The position numbers and the translations under genes are program-made. From NCBI GenBank assembly GCA_945901065.1, contig CAMDKI010000003.1, forward strand, positions 62,001-126,000: a stretch of DNA of 64,000 nucleotides. The letters are read 5' to 3'. This document shows, in pieces, positions 52,915 through 63,999 of this stretch (position 1 is the first letter of the stretch; each line of letters starts with the position of its first letter). The DNA comes from Chitinophaga pinensis (GTDB lineage Bacteria; Bacteroidota; Bacteroidia; Chitinophagales; CAIOSU01). The notes below the pieces were generated by a model that made no database searches, was not told the origin of the DNA, and saw only the letters and a program-made list of their open reading frames with translations.

Positions 52915-52945
52915 AGGTCGACGGTCTATGGTCGACAGTCCACGG
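52915..52945. repeat. degenerate tandem repeat, GTCGACGG/GTCCACGG word
   Basis: GGTCGACGGTCTATGGTCGA then CAGTCCACGG: variants of the octamer seen at 31441-31472. Short words of 7-8 nt, no gene. Confidence 0.5.
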
Positions 52946-53088
52946 CAAAAGACCTAAGATGGGTTGAAATTCCTGTTTACCAAGTCTACAACTCACATCA
53001 AAACTACCTTCGTGGACGACAAAACTCGGCAAATGTGAAATGAAATATAGCGGGATGATAGCCAAACATTACTTCTCAAACCAATAGC

Positions 53089-54603
<1,515 letters not shown>

Positions 54604-54692
54604 TTAGTATAACACCATTAGCGATGGTGTGAGGCTTAAAACTATAATTTTTCAGCCACATGAGGAAAAATGACAAGCAACTACCTAAAACA

Positions 54693-54722
54693 AAACGGGC
54701 GCGCCATGTGGCACGCCCGTTT
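54693..54722 (-). terminator. terminator of the five-gene T9SS operon
   Basis: Arms 54693-54705 and 54710-54722 pair at 12 of 13 positions around ATGT; on the minus strand the stem is followed by TTTTGTTTTAG. It lies about 20 nt past the stop of the last gene. Confidence 0.88.
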
Positions 54723-54743
54723 ACATCATGGTATAACCATTAA

Positions 54744-56762
54744 TTATTGAACCGATACGCGGCGAGTAATAGCGCCATCGATAGTTTGTATTTTAACGAA
54801 GTAGATGCCTTTGGCAACGCTACTTACATTTACCGGTAGGCTGTTGCTACCAGTTGTGGCTTTGATGCTCTGGGTGCTAACTACTTGACCCTGTAAGTTA
54901 ATCATCTCAACATTTACGATTTGGTTTTTAGCCAATATGAAGTTGATGCTGAAGTTACCAGTGTTAGGGTTAGGGTAAATGTTCAAGCTTTGGTCGAAAG
55001 CGTTCAAATCAGCAATTGAACTGAACAAGGTAACCTCAGTTTCAACAACTTGTACGCAACCATTGGCATCGGTAGCGCTAAGCACATACGTGCCTGGCTC
55101 GGTTACCGAAATGCTGGTAGTAGTTTCGCCAGTGCTCCAAACGTAATCAGTAAAGCCAGTGTTTGCATCCAAACCTAGGGTATCACCAGCAGTAATTTCA
55201 GTGCTGCCATCAGGAGTTACAGTAAGAGTATTTACATACTCAAAAGTAAGAGAGGTAAGTGGCAAAGGAATTCCCAAATAGTTACCTTGAACAGAGATAG
55301 GCAAGCTTACACCAACTATACCCAATAGCGGATTAATGGTGTTAAGCAGTGTGATAATATTTGCAGGTGCTTCGGCAAATACTACGAAACTCAAATAATC
55401 ACCAGCTACATCGCAGCTGTTACCGCAAACTGATACGCAACCATATTGAGCGCTAGCATGCTTGTTAGGGTAGTAAAAATTATTGCCACCAGATTGGTCG
55501 CTCTCCCAATTGAAGTCTTGTGGCAAATCTGCCAGTTCGATATAAAACTGACTTACCGGGAAGGCTGGAATAGAGTTGGTATCAATACCAACAGCACCAC
55601 CTTGCTGCTGAATTACGTCTTTTATAGCTTGTGGCAACAGCGCTTTCAAATCGAAAACACTAGGGAAAAAGAAGGTGAAAGACTCGTCGTAAGGAGCGCC
55701 AGCGGTAGCTGGAGGTAATTGAGAACAAACAGTTGGCACAGCACCTGCACAACCAACAGTATCAAGGGTACACTCGGTGCATATACCAAGGCCACAGGTA
55801 TTGTCGATAGCAATATCAACAGTCGCAGTTTCGGTACAGAAGCCATTTGAAGTAGTTACGGTAAACGTAACATCTGAAGTAAGACCACGCAAAATAAGTG
55901 GATCGCTTATGTTAGCATCACTTAGGTTAGCCGATGGGCTCCAGCTGTATGAATCGCCACCCTCGGCGGTCAATTCAAAGAAAGTATTAGCACAAATAGT
56001 AGTGTTGGCAGTTGCAGAAGCAGTAAGATTAGCCAGTTCAATAGAGTCTTCTACCACACAGCCGGTGCTATGTGTAGCCGACACAGTATAAACACCCGCA
56101 GAACCTACAGTAATAATTGAATCTGATGCGCTATTGCTCCACTGGTAAGTATCAAAACCAGCAGAAGCTTCCAAGTCAATGGTGCTACCAGTGCCAGTTG
56201 GGCACAAAAGTAAGGTGTTTGATAGGCTAACAATATCTAAAGTTGGCAATGTACCAACCAAGGGTAAAGTAGCAGGGAAAGGAAGGGCGGCTGGTGAAAT
56301 ACCAGAAACTGGTCCAATAATAGGAACGTTTACAGTTCCAGCTAGGGTAAAGCTAATGTTGAACTGGAAAGTATCAGCAACTTCGCAAGGTACGCCGTAG
56401 ATAACTGCACAACCATGACGGTTAAGTGCATCAACTGGAAACCAGCAGTTGCCGTTGCTACCGCAGTAAAAGTTAAGACCAGCAGGTAGGTTGGTAATTT
56501 CTACCAGCACAGAATCTACCTCTGCATCAACTGTTCCGCCAATAACAGGAACTGCAAATGAAGCAGTATCAGGAAAATAAAAAGTTACTGTTGTTGAATA
56601 GTAAGTGCCTGATGTAGCTGTTGGAAGCGTGGTAGGACAAACTGCACCAAAACTACCTGTGCATGACAGGTCTGGGCTGCAGCTAATACCACGTTGAGCT
56701 TGTGCTGTGTTTAGGCCCAAAAAGCAAAACAGCACAAAACATAAGAGTTGAATTTTTTTCAT
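54744..56762 (-). CDS. T9SS-exported protein with two copies of a cysteine-containing domain
   Basis: 672 residues, last gene in the row. A signal peptide (TAQAQ at about 23) is followed by the first domain (about 25-180: LPAGLNFYCGSNGNCWF, GCAVIYGVPCEVAD), an Ig/PKD-like beta region, then a second copy (about 325-480: NLPQ-type DLPQDFNWESDQSGG, GCVSVCGNSC). Another beta domain (TGFTDYVWSTGETTTSISV) precedes the T9SS sorting domain LNIYPNPTGN-like (NIYPNPNTGNFSIN) to VSVQ. Surface or extracellular. Role unknown; adhesion or binding is possible. 32 nt from its upstream neighbour. Confidence 0.8.
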   Translation of the reverse strand: MKKIQLLCFVLFCFLGLNTAQAQRGISCSPDLSCTGSFGAVCPTTLPTATSGTYYSTTVTFYFPDTASFAVPVIGGTVDAEVDSVLVEITNLPAGLNFYCGSNGNCWFPVDALNRHGCAVIYGVPCEVADTFQFNISFTLAGTVNVPIIGPVSGISPAALPFPATLPLVGTLPTLDIVSLSNTLLLCPTGTGSTIDLEASAGFDTYQWSNSASDSIITVGSAGVYTVSATHSTGCVVEDSIELANLTASATANTTICANTFFELTAEGGDSYSWSPSANLSDANISDPLILRGLTSDVTFTVTTSNGFCTETATVDIAIDNTCGLGICTECTLDTVGCAGAVPTVCSQLPPATAGAPYDESFTFFFPSVFDLKALLPQAIKDVIQQQGGAVGIDTNSIPAFPVSQFYIELADLPQDFNWESDQSGGNNFYYPNKHASAQYGCVSVCGNSCDVAGDYLSFVVFAEAPANIITLLNTINPLLGIVGVSLPISVQGNYLGIPLPLTSLTFEYVNTLTVTPDGSTEITAGDTLGLDANTGFTDYVWSTGETTTSISVTEPGTYVLSATDANGCVQVVETEVTLFSSIADLNAFDQSLNIYPNPNTGNFSINFILAKNQIVNVEMINLQGQVVSTQSIKATTGSNSLPVNVSSVAKGIYFVKIQTIDGAITRRVSVQ

Positions 56763-56794
56763 AATCCGTAATTAAGGTTTTCGGGTTTTATTAA

Positions 56795-57922
56795 TTAATG
56801 TATCAGTAGTTTTTGAGTAAGTATTTTGTTTCCGGTAATAACCTTCACAAGATACAGCCCTTTTTCCGCATCCAAAGTTATAGTATTATTAAGTGAATAC
56901 AATGATTCGCTATATACCCTCTTTCCGGTAATATCCAACACCTCAATTACAGCACCATCGGCTAGGGGCGAAGCTACGTTTACCGTAAAGGTACCTTTAT
57001 TAGGGTTTGGATATACGCTCAACAATTGACTATTGTATGATACCGAAGCAATACCGGTGGTATCATTAGGTATAGAATCTTCCACGGCCAATACTTGCAC
57101 TTCTATCGAGTCGGTTTGGGTGCAACCAACAAGATCAGTGGCCGTTACCGTATAAACGGTAGTATCGGTAGGCGATAAATTAACCGTTTCGCTTGATTCG
57201 CCCGACGACCAGCTGTAGCTATCAAAACCTGGCGTAGCATTTAGAGTAATAGTCTCACCTGAATCAATTACTGTCGAAGGACCAGCAGTGCTTACGTTCA
57301 ATATCAAATTGGTGCTAGGGTCTATGGTAAAGGTTACCGGTATATCATAATCGTTCAACGACGAATCGGGCAATGCAAAACCAGGGATGGGCAATGTTGG
57401 CAGGCCCGATAAGTTTTGGCGCGATAGGGTAGTAAAGTTCATTACCGCCGTAAAAGTGCCCGATTGGCCGCACTCTAGCGTACCACAAAATTTCAAACAG
57501 CCTTTGTTCACAGCAAAAGGAACATAGTTGTTACCGTTTGCCGATGAATCAGTCTCCCAAGAAAGTCCGGCAGGTAGCCCAGTAATACTGTTTAAAGTAC
57601 CACGTTCCACAAACACGGTAATATCAAAAGGAGCTGGAAACCCACCAGGAATAGGGATTGGAAACGCAACACCTAGCGCGGCAAACAAATCATCGCCCTG
57701 CCTTATCACAAAACCAGTGTTAAAGAGAAAAGTAAGGTTGCCTTCAAATGGGGTTCCGGCCGTATCAGCAAAGGTCGATGGGCCACATATAACCACATCA
57801 GTACCTGTGCCCGAGAGTGGGCATAATGAATCTTGCACAATACAACCAGGGCATTGAGCTTGGGCCAACAGGCTGGTTGCACTAATGCCTAAAACTAATA
57901 GTACCTTCCAAATTAAATCCAT
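56795..57922 (-). CDS. T9SS-exported protein with the shared N-terminal domain
   Basis: 375 residues. Signal peptide (LLAQAQ, about 22), then the shared domain (about 25-190) with LPAGLSWETDSSANG, GCLKFCGTLECGQSGTF, and several Cys. A PKD/Ig-like unit follows (ATPGFDSYSWSSGESSETVN), and the C-terminus is a T9SS sorting domain (SVYPNPNKGTFTVN, GLYLVKVITGNKILTQKLLI). Fourth in transcription order, 33 nt after its upstream neighbour. Function unknown. Confidence 0.8.
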   Translation of the reverse strand: MDLIWKVLLVLGISATSLLAQAQCPGCIVQDSLCPLSGTGTDVVICGPSTFADTAGTPFEGNLTFLFNTGFVIRQGDDLFAALGVAFPIPIPGGFPAPFDITVFVERGTLNSITGLPAGLSWETDSSANGNNYVPFAVNKGCLKFCGTLECGQSGTFTAVMNFTTLSRQNLSGLPTLPIPGFALPDSSLNDYDIPVTFTIDPSTNLILNVSTAGPSTVIDSGETITLNATPGFDSYSWSSGESSETVNLSPTDTTVYTVTATDLVGCTQTDSIEVQVLAVEDSIPNDTTGIASVSYNSQLLSVYPNPNKGTFTVNVASPLADGAVIEVLDITGKRVYSESLYSLNNTITLDAEKGLYLVKVITGNKILTQKLLIH

Positions 57923-57955
57923 AGTTAGTAGTTGGTTCGTTGTAAAATGGGCGGT

Positions 57956-59215
57956 TTATTGCACCACCAATTTATGTGTGCTGGTTTGGCTACCGCTCAA
58001 TACTTTGACGATATAAATGCCGTTTCCGTTGCCAGATAGGTCAATTACCGCATTCATAGTTGCACCGTTGCGCACTAGGCTGGTGGTATTTACTTTGCGG
58101 CCTTGTAGGTCATACACCATTACTTGCGTTTGGTTAGCAGTGGTACCGTTTAGCGACACGTTAAACGAGCCTTTGGTTGGGTTAGGGAAAACCGAAACGC
58201 TCAATTCCTCGCCTAGTATATCGGTAATACTGGTAACAGTTACTGTTTTTACCACAGTATCGCTACCACAGTTGTTTGATACCACAAGGGTTACATCATA
58301 ATCGCTTACGCTAGTGTATGATTGTGTCGGGTTAGCTGCTGAACTGGTAGTACCATCGCCAAAATACCAGATAAGGTTAGTACCGTTAGCCGAAAGGTCG
58401 GTAAAAGCAACGGTATTGCCACCAGTAACTACATAATTAAAATCGGCAACTGGTGCAGGCGAATTATCAATGTCAACAGTGGTGCTGGTAGTAAACTCAT
58501 AGCCATTTGCATCGGTTACGGTTACGGTAAAGGTAGTAGAGGCCGTTACGCTAGCTATAGGGTTAGCAATGTTTGCATCGTTAAGGCCCGCTGATGGACT
58601 CCAAGCGTAAGTAAAAGGAGCTACTGCGCCACCAGTATCAATACCCAAAAGTATGGTAGCACCTTGACCTGGGCATGCAAACAATGGTTCGTTTACCACA
58701 CTCACGATAGGAGCAGGGCAAGGGGCACCTTGCTCAATAACGTTCAAAAATACCGGAAAGCCTAAGTCATCAGAAGTACCGGCTTGCTCAATACCATTTC
58801 CGAAGCCAGGTACATCTACATTCACAGTAGCATAGATAGTAAGGTTATACAGGCCAGCTGCATCATTGGTAGTTCCGGTAAAGTTTATGCAACCGTTGCT
58901 ACCACCCGGAAACTGGCAGTTTGATGGACTGCAAGCGTAAGATAGGCCAGTTGGCAAACCACCAACACTATCTACCCTTACCCAATTTACCGTAATGGTT
59001 ACAGGAAAAGGTATACCGAAATCGGCTGCATCAATGGTTGAGAAATTTTTGAATTGGAGCACAGTATCGAAAAGCACACCACGTTCAACGCAAGGCAATG
59101 AATCGGGCGATGGATAAAAACCAGGCGTAGTAATGCTCTGGTCAGGGGTACATTGTGCATTGGCACCAAAAGTAAAGGCAACCAATATTAGTGCTAGGGC
59201 GGCAAATTGTTTCAT
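57956..59215 (-). CDS. T9SS-exported protein with shared domain and PKD domain
   Basis: 419 residues. Signal peptide (GANAQ, about 21), the shared domain (about 25-170) with LPCVERGVLFDTVLQFKNF, VDSVGGLPTGLSYACSPSNC and GCINFTGTTNDAAGLY, then an Ig-like unit, and a clear PKD domain with FTDLSANGTNLIWYFGDGT. The C-terminus is a T9SS sorting domain (SVFPNPTKGSFNVS to THKLVVQ). Function unknown; polysaccharide or protein binding is a guess. Confidence 0.82.
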   Translation of the reverse strand: MKQFAALALILVAFTFGANAQCTPDQSITTPGFYPSPDSLPCVERGVLFDTVLQFKNFSTIDAADFGIPFPVTITVNWVRVDSVGGLPTGLSYACSPSNCQFPGGSNGCINFTGTTNDAAGLYNLTIYATVNVDVPGFGNGIEQAGTSDDLGFPVFLNVIEQGAPCPAPIVSVVNEPLFACPGQGATILLGIDTGGAVAPFTYAWSPSAGLNDANIANPIASVTASTTFTVTVTDANGYEFTTSTTVDIDNSPAPVADFNYVVTGGNTVAFTDLSANGTNLIWYFGDGTTSSAANPTQSYTSVSDYDVTLVVSNNCGSDTVVKTVTVTSITDILGEELSVSVFPNPTKGSFNVSLNGTTANQTQVMVYDLQGRKVNTTSLVRNGATMNAVIDLSGNGNGIYIVKVLSGSQTSTHKLVVQ

Positions 59216-59235
59216 TTCCGTAGGTTTCTTGCTAG

Positions 59236-60567
59236 TTAGTAGATGATAAGTTTATGAAAAGCGCTCGAATGTAAAGTTTTTATCTGAAAAATGTAAATAC
59301 CTGACTGTAAACCTTCTACAGCAATACTTACACGGGTATTATTTATGTATTGATATGTGTGAGGCTCAACAACGGCTTTACCCGACATATCAAGTATGGC
59401 AATGCTGTATTCTTCTTGCGCATTTAGGCCACTTACACTCAATTCAACCGACCCTTGTGTTGGGTTTGGATATAGGTTGTACTGCAGTTTGCTCGAAGCA
59501 ACGTTGGCTATGCCTACATTACCTACATACAGGGTATCGTAATAGGTATCAGTACCACAGCTATTTGTTACGGTAAGCGATATAGGGTATACACCCTCGG
59601 TTGCATAGCTATGCAATATTATGTTTCCAGTTCCAGTCGTTTGGTCGCCAAAATTCCAAAGATAAGTACCTCCGTTTAATGAGCGAGAGGTTAGTTTAAT
59701 GTTTAGGCCGTTAATAATGGCCGTATCGGCCAATGCAACTGGGGCCGCGGTATCAACGGTTACCCAAACCCTATCAAAATAGGTAGCGCCTGTGTTAGCG
59801 GTATCGGTAACACTAACGGTTACATAACCCGATTGATTAAGTGCAACGGTTGTTGGATAGGTATTGGCATTAGTAACTGCAGAACCGGGCAACCATTCAA
59901 TGGCTGGGTTGGATACATTACTTAACAATAAATCAAGTTCGCCACCATTGCTGCGGCAAAACGCAGTATCACCATCAACTTTCACGGTTATCTCTCCAGC
60001 AATAGCGCAGTTGCGCTTAGCAGTGCGAGCAGATGGAGCATTTGCGCTTCGGTCTATATTAGGACACGCCCCACCGTTGGTAACCCTGATAAAGTATTCA
60101 AAATCGATACCCAAGTTGCCTGTAAGGGCTTGCAAATCGCTAATGATTTGATTGATTTCGCCTTGTAAAGTACCTATAAGGCTGGTTTTCAGGGTAACAT
60201 ACACTTTCAGCTCATATTGGCCAACAGTATCTTCGGTCATACCGAAAATTCGGATACAACCAGTTTCGGCGCGATAATAGGTATTATCTCCCCTATCCGT
60301 TATCCATTGCAAGTTGCAGGGTGCATTTACTATACTATCAATTATCAAAGTATCAACGGTAAGTGTGCCAAAACCTTGAAAGGCGAAGCTATCAACGTTC
60401 TCTAGAAAAAAGGTCTGGTCATAATAAACTCCGCGCTCCACACAAGGCAAATTGTCGGTAGGAGGAAAAAAGCCAATGTTTCCCGTTGGGTTATTGGGAG
60501 CACATTGCGAGCGCCCTACTTGGGCGCTCGCTAGTATGCTCAAAGCAATCAATAAAAAGTATTTCAT
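59236..60567 (-). CDS. T9SS-exported protein with shared domain and PKD-like domain
   Basis: 443 residues. Signal peptide (GRSQ, about 21), then the shared domain (about 22-160) with LPCVERGVYYDQTFFLENVD, IVNAPCNLQWITD and GCIRIFGMTEDTVGQYELKV. An Ig-like unit and a PKD-like domain (SRSLNGGTYLWNFGDQTTG) follow, then a T9SS sorting domain (YNLYPNPTQGSVELS to HKLIIY). It is the closest relative of the next upstream gene. 20 nt separate it from the gene downstream. Confidence 0.82.
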   Translation of the reverse strand: MKYFLLIALSILASAQVGRSQCAPNNPTGNIGFFPPTDNLPCVERGVYYDQTFFLENVDSFAFQGFGTLTVDTLIIDSIVNAPCNLQWITDRGDNTYYRAETGCIRIFGMTEDTVGQYELKVYVTLKTSLIGTLQGEINQIISDLQALTGNLGIDFEYFIRVTNGGACPNIDRSANAPSARTAKRNCAIAGEITVKVDGDTAFCRSNGGELDLLLSNVSNPAIEWLPGSAVTNANTYPTTVALNQSGYVTVSVTDTANTGATYFDRVWVTVDTAAPVALADTAIINGLNIKLTSRSLNGGTYLWNFGDQTTGTGNIILHSYATEGVYPISLTVTNSCGTDTYYDTLYVGNVGIANVASSKLQYNLYPNPTQGSVELSVSGLNAQEEYSIAILDMSGKAVVEPHTYQYINNTRVSIAVEGLQSGIYIFQIKTLHSSAFHKLIIY

Positions 60568-60614
60568 GGGTAAGGTATAAGCCCTAAGTAGGACCTTGGG
60601 TTAATTGAGGATTC

Positions 60615-61937
60615 TTACTTGATAATCAGTTTTTTGGTAATTAAGGCATCATTGGCTTTAATCTGGATGATGTAAATGCCGCTTGCCGCTTCACTCATTT
60701 CTATTGTTTGCAAACTCGCTTGGCCAGCTACAGTGTTAAACAGGGTAGCATAAACTTCTTGGCCTTGTAAGTTGAATACCTTAACGCTAACAGGGCTAGT
60801 TTCGTTAGCTACCAATTTCAAATTAAAGTTGCCGTTGCTAGGGTTTGGTGCAATTTGCACTGAACTAAATATACCACCCAACTCATTAATGCCAATAACA
60901 TTAATGGTAACATCTTGTGTTGAGGTATCGCTTCCGCAATCGCTATTTACAATTTGGGTAATAGTATATACACCGTTAGAATCAAACACGAAACTACCAT
61001 CAGGGGTGTTTTGGAGGCTGCCTTGTCCGCCAAAATCGTAACTGCCAGATGTGATGTTGCCAGTACTGTTGTCGGATACTACTACTGAGTCGCCAATAAC
61101 GGTTACTGTGAAATCGGAAACCGGCAACGCAATGCTTGTAACGGTAACCGAAGCAGTGGCGGTATCGCCATTAGAATCTACTGCAGTTACGCCATAGGTA
61201 CCCGCACCCAACGAAACCGAAGCACTAGTATTGCCGCTCGACCATAGGATATCATAAGGAGGAACACCGTTTGAGAAAGTGAGATCCAACGCAGTTTGTT
61301 GCCCTTGACAAACTTCAGTATCTCCTGTAACAGTAGCTGTAAACGAAGTAGGAGCGCAAGATGCGCTAGCTGTGCGGTTAATGTTTGGCGTAGTGCGGTC
61401 AATAGCTGGACATGAAGCTGCTGCAGGGGTAACGCGCAAGAAGTAGTTGAAATCGACACCTAAAGATTGACCTGTAGCTTGCTCAATTTGAGCTACAACT
61501 GAAGCCGCTTCGCCATTGTAAGGCAACGTTGTGCTGCCAAAAGGTGTAGTTAAAAGCACTTGAACATCAACATAAATGTTGAGGCGATATTGGCCCACAA
61601 CTTCATTACTTGTTCCAGTTACAACAATGCAACCTGTTTGACCTGGACCAAAAGTAGCATTGGCCGGGTTGGTTGCATAGCTCAAACCACATGGTATATT
61701 GGTAATACTATCAACGCGCAACGATTGCACAGAAGCAGTGCCCACAGGTAGGGTAAATGAGTTGAAGTTCTCAATTTGAATAACCTGCGAATATGGCAAG
61801 CCAACTTTTATACAAGCTAGGCTATCGGTTGGTGGTGTTATACCTGGGTTTCCAGAAGCTGCATTGGGGGTGCATTGTGCCCATGCATTTGCAGAAAACA
61901 ATACAACTGCTGCTGCAAGTGTAAAAAACTGTTTCAT
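60615..61937 (-). CDS. T9SS-exported protein, first gene of the tandem paralog row
   Basis: 440 residues. Signal peptide (ANAWAQ, about 21), the shared domain (about 22-165) with LACIKVGLPYSQVIQIENF, LRVDSITNIPCGLSYATN and GCIVVTGTSNEVVGQYRLNI. Then an Ig-like unit (GVPPYDILWSSGNTSASVSL), a degenerate PKD-like stretch and a T9SS sorting domain (SVQIAPNPSNGNFNLKL, TKKLIIK). It starts the row; 77 nt separate it from fumC, where only a weak -7-like box (TATATTTA) is seen. Confidence 0.82.
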   Translation of the reverse strand: MKQFFTLAAAVVLFSANAWAQCTPNAASGNPGITPPTDSLACIKVGLPYSQVIQIENFNSFTLPVGTASVQSLRVDSITNIPCGLSYATNPANATFGPGQTGCIVVTGTSNEVVGQYRLNIYVDVQVLLTTPFGSTTLPYNGEAASVVAQIEQATGQSLGVDFNYFLRVTPAAASCPAIDRTTPNINRTASASCAPTSFTATVTGDTEVCQGQQTALDLTFSNGVPPYDILWSSGNTSASVSLGAGTYGVTAVDSNGDTATASVTVTSIALPVSDFTVTVIGDSVVVSDNSTGNITSGSYDFGGQGSLQNTPDGSFVFDSNGVYTITQIVNSDCGSDTSTQDVTINVIGINELGGIFSSVQIAPNPSNGNFNLKLVANETSPVSVKVFNLQGQEVYATLFNTVAGQASLQTIEMSEAASGIYIIQIKANDALITKKLIIK

Positions 61938-62014
61938 GATATAATAGGTTTTGGTTGAAGATTAGTTAGTTCTTTGAAAAAGTTGCCTAAATATATGAAT
62001 TTAGTTTCCATTTT

Positions 62015-63406
62015 TTAATTTCTACCCAGCATATCTTCTGGCACAACCCACTCATCAAACTGCTCACTGGTCAATAGTTCTAGCTTTAAGGCTGCTTCTT
62101 TAAGGGTAATATCCTCAGCATGCGCCAGTTTGGCTATTTTGGCGGCATTGTCATACCCTATATGGGTGTTTAATGCAGTGACCAACATAAGGGAGTCATA
62201 AAGGTTCTTAGTTATCACCTTATGGTTAGGTTCAATACCTATGGCGCAATTTTCGTTGAAAGAGTTGCATGCGTCGCCAATCAACCTTGCCGATTGCAAG
62301 AAGTTAGTGATAATTAACGGTTTGAAAACATTAAGCTCGAAATGGCCATTACTTCCACCAATATTGATAGCTACATCATTGCCCATTACTTGCGCCGCAA
62401 CCATTGTAATAGCCTCACTTTGGGTAGGGTTTACCTTGCCTGGCATAATGGATGAGCCTGGCTCATTGGCAGGTATCAATATCTCGCCAATACCGCAACG
62501 GGGGCCTGAAGACAACATACGCACATCGTTGCCAATTTTCATCAGGCTAACGGCTACTGTTTTCAAGGCGCCGTGTGCCTCCACAATAGCATCGTTAGCT
62601 GCCAGCGCTTCAAACTTGTTTTCAGCAGTTATAAACGGCAAGCCTGTTAGCTGTGCAATATGTTTAGCCACACTCTCGGAGTACCCAGGAGGGGTATTAA
62701 TGCCCGTGCCCACCGCAGTACCGCCCAAAGCCAACTCGCTAAGGTGCGCCAAAGTGTTGTTAATGGCGCGCTGCCCATGCTTTAGCTGGCTTACATAGGC
62801 GCTAAACTCTTGACCCAAAGTAAGCGGCGTAGCATCCATAAAGTGGGTGCGGCCTATCTTTACAATGTCTTTATACTCTTCGGCCTTTTGGGCAAGGGTA
62901 GCACGCAAAGCCTCAATGCCTGGTAAGGTAGTATTGCTCAACATTTGGTATGCGGCAATGTGCATGGCCGTTGGGAAGGTATCATTGCTGCTCTGCGACA
63001 TGTTTACATCATCGTTCGGGTGGATGAATTTCTTCGCATCCTCTAGGCTGCCGCCATACAATAGTTGTGCACGGTTGCTTATTACCTCGTTTACATTCAT
63101 GTTGCTTTGGGTGCCGCTGCCGGTTTGCCACACTACCAACGGAAACTGGTCGTCGTGCTGGCCTGCCAAAATCTCGTCACATACCGCACCAATCAAGTTG
63201 CATTTTTCATCGCTTAGTATCCCTGCATCGCGGTTGGTAAGCGCTGCAGCCTTTTTCAATATCGCAAAGGCTCGTATAATCTCGATGGGCATAAATTGAC
63301 CACCAATTTTAAAGTTCTCGAGCGAGCGCTGTGTTTGCGCTGCCCACAATTTATCGGCCGGAACGTCTACATAGCCAATGGTGTCTTTTTCCTTTCTAAA
63401 ACTCAT
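62015..63406 (-). CDS. fumC: fumarate hydratase, class II
   Basis: Interconverts fumarate and malate in the TCA cycle without iron. 463 residues. Signatures: [56 protein letters not shown], and the superfamily signature [16 protein letters not shown]. Stable homotetramer. It sits just upstream of the T9SS row on the same strand, with no functional link. Confidence 0.97.
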   Translation of the reverse strand: MSFRKEKDTIGYVDVPADKLWAAQTQRSLENFKIGGQFMPIEIIRAFAILKKAAALTNRDAGILSDEKCNLIGAVCDEILAGQHDDQFPLVVWQTGSGTQSNMNVNEVISNRAQLLYGGSLEDAKKFIHPNDDVNMSQSSNDTFPTAMHIAAYQMLSNTTLPGIEALRATLAQKAEEYKDIVKIGRTHFMDATPLTLGQEFSAYVSQLKHGQRAINNTLAHLSELALGGTAVGTGINTPPGYSESVAKHIAQLTGLPFITAENKFEALAANDAIVEAHGALKTVAVSLMKIGNDVRMLSSGPRCGIGEILIPANEPGSSIMPGKVNPTQSEAITMVAAQVMGNDVAINIGGSNGHFELNVFKPLIITNFLQSARLIGDACNSFNENCAIGIEPNHKVITKNLYDSLMLVTALNTHIGYDNAAKIAKLAHAEDITLKEAALKLELLTSEQFDEWVVPEDMLGRN

Positions 63407-63414
63407 TTTATATT

Positions 63415-63557
63415 AATTTGAAAAATTTGGAAATGAGGCAATTTGGAAATGGTATTTAGGTATGGTTAATTGAAAACGCGAGCAAATTTTGAAAGTAGAG
63501 ATGTTCATTAGTGAAATTCCATTTCCAAATTTTCAAATCGGCACATTTTCAAATTGG
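63415..63557. repeat. inverted short-word repeats, ATTTGAAAATTTGG type
   Basis: Between fumC and the next gene lie words AATTTGAAAAATTTGGAAAT (from 63415), CAATTTGGAAATGG, and on the other strand CCATTTCCAAATTTTCAAAT (63519-63538) and CACATTTTCAAATTGG. The two halves are inverted copies about 100 nt apart. Confidence 0.6.
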
Positions 63558-63558
63558 T

Positions 63559-63999
63559 TTACTTGCCTTGAAAATTCGCCTTACGCTTCTCTAAGAAGGC
63601 GCTAGCGCCTTCTTTAAAGTCAGTGGTAAGGGTGCAGGCAGCAAAACCGTCAATTTCGGTTTGGTAGCCATCAACGCCATCTTCATACACGGCATTGATG
63701 CTATCAACTACATAACCAATAGCCAAAGGTGCTTTTGCGGCAATGCTTTCAATGATCTCAATTGCGGTATCAACCAAGGTATCATTGTGGCCCAGTTGGT
63801 TTACCAGTCCTATGCGGTATGCCTCAGCGCCATTTATCATTTTGCCCGTCATTAGTAGTTCGAAGGCACGGCCCTTGCCCACCAGTTGGGTCATGCGTTG
63901 GGTGCCGCCATAGCCTGGTATAATGCCTAGGTTTACTTCGGGCTGGCCAAACTTAGCCGTTTCGCCACTTATGCGCATATGGCAGGCCATAGCCAACTC
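63559..63999 (-). CDS. enoyl-CoA hydratase/isomerase family protein, N-terminus outside window
   Basis: Crotonase-fold enzyme. Only the C-terminal 146 residues are inside; the frame is open to the right edge (E-L-A-M-A-C-H). The first visible Glu (in the GGxCELAM context) and Glu of FGQPEVNLGIIPGYGGTQRM are the two catalytic glutamates of enoyl-CoA hydratase. The C-terminal helix EGASAFLEKRKANFQGK is standard. It fits fatty acid or amino acid degradation, with exact substrate unknown. Confidence 0.88.
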   Translation of the reverse strand, partial: ELAMACHMRISGETAKFGQPEVNLGIIPGYGGTQRMTQLVGKGRAFELLMTGKMINGAEAYRIGLVNQLGHNDTLVDTAIEIIESIAAKAPLAIGYVVDSINAVYEDGVDGYQTEIDGFAACTLTTDFKEGASAFLEKRKANFQGK

